From NCBI GenBank assembly GCA_947304695.1, contig CAMZBS010000023.1, positions 1-25,717 of the forward strand: 25,717 nucleotides of DNA. Reading direction: 5' to 3'. A model generated the notes under the pieces. It was given only the letters and a program-made list of their open reading frames with translations. It ran no database searches and was not told where the DNA came from. Origin of the DNA: an uncultured Prevotella sp. GTDB taxonomy: Bacteria > Bacteroidota > Bacteroidia > Bacteroidales > Bacteroidaceae. This document shows positions 25,633 through 25,717 of the stretch, piece by piece. The translations under genes were made by a program, and so were the position numbers. Position 1 is the first letter of the stretch. Each line of letters begins with the position of its first letter.

Positions 25633-25717
25633 ATGGATAAGCCAGAGTTTCGGGTAATCATAGCAGGAACGCGAGATTTCAGCGACTACCAGTTGTTGCG
25701 TGATAAATGCGATGCCA
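25633..25717 (+). CDS. DUF2493/SLOG-family protein, N-terminal fragment cut by the window edge
   Basis: The 28 visible residues start MDKPEFRVIIAGTRDFSDYQ and match the N-terminal nucleotide-binding strand-loop (RVIIAGTRDF) of the DUF2493 (YspA-like) branch of the SLOG superfamily, Rossmann-like proteins common on Bacteroidales mobile elements. It starts 7 nt after the preceding stop. The remainder lies outside the window, so the domain extent and any partner genes cannot be seen. Confidence 0.7.
   Translation, partial: MDKPEFRVIIAGTRDFSDYQLLRDKCDA

Larger units (their letters stand above)
23058..25717 (+). mobile_element. Left end of a putative tRNA-Lys-integrated element (right end outside window)
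   Basis: Directly after the tRNA and its terminator come a short unknown ORF, an excisionase-like HTH gene, a Bacteroidales-type tyrosine recombinase, an unknown gene and a SLOG-family gene. All point away from the tRNA and have lower GC and more mixed codon use than the housekeeping genes to the left. A tRNA 3' end next to a tyrosine recombinase is the classic arrangement for an integrative element. The left boundary is only approximate, since the core would lie within the tRNA 3' portion. No duplicate of the tRNA 3' end is visible inside the window, and no conjugation gene is seen, so ICE, mobilisable island or prophage cannot be told apart. Confidence 0.65.

Overview
The window looks like chromosomal DNA of a Bacteroidales bacterium, most likely Prevotellaceae. 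The signs are Bacteroidetes-type promoters (TTTG, about 19-20 nt, TAnnTTTG), weak or absent Shine-Dalgarno sites, a SusC/SusD pair, lipoproteins with Bacteroidetes-style lipoboxes, a PorE-like type IX secretion system (T9SS) component, and short C-terminal tails of the form YxLxGxxV..kGxxIV..dGxxKkV. The genus assignment is inference.

Layout. Positions 1-4241 (+) hold the 3' part of a very long Ala-rich, helical repeat protein ending in a sorting-like tail; its 5' end lies outside the window. It converges, across two strong hairpins, with a PorE-like TPR/beta-propeller/CRD/OmpA lipoprotein (4494-6638, -). A housekeeping operon follows (6735-9245, +): rsmF-like rRNA m5C methyltransferase, thyA and folA, joined by overlaps. 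Positions 9440-18118 (+) form a five-gene operon: SusC/RagA TonB-dependent transporter, SusD/RagB lipoprotein, an HExxH zinc metallohydrolase lipoprotein, a DUF4302-like lipoprotein, and an unrecognised secreted protein with a sorting-like tail. It has a clear promoter and a clear terminator. The next gene (18307-20562, +), with its own promoter, is a secreted M6-type metalloprotease, also tailed. On the minus strand, rsmI (21501-22202) is followed by a coiled-coil lipoprotein (20608-21459). Divergent to rsmI is tdk (22308-22892, +).

At 22985-23057 lies tRNA-Lys(UUU) with its own promoter and terminator. Immediately downstream begins what looks like an integrated mobile element: a small unknown ORF, an excisionase-like HTH protein, a Bacteroidales-type tyrosine recombinase, an unknown 206-aa protein, and the start of a DUF2493/SLOG-family protein cut by the window edge. 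The other end of the element is not visible.

How it may work together (inference): the SusCD operon plus two HExxH enzymes looks like a peptide or protein capture and degradation locus. The sorting-like tails and the PorE homologue suggest that the repeat protein, the M6 protease and the unknown tailed protein are exported by T9SS. ThyA, FolA and Tdk cover de novo and salvage dTMP supply. The most unusual signals are the two-level repeat architecture of the first protein, including an apparently exact 336-bp tandem repeat, an AT-rich tract that begins inside one operon gene and ends inside the next, and the tRNA-Lys-linked element with unrecognised cargo.
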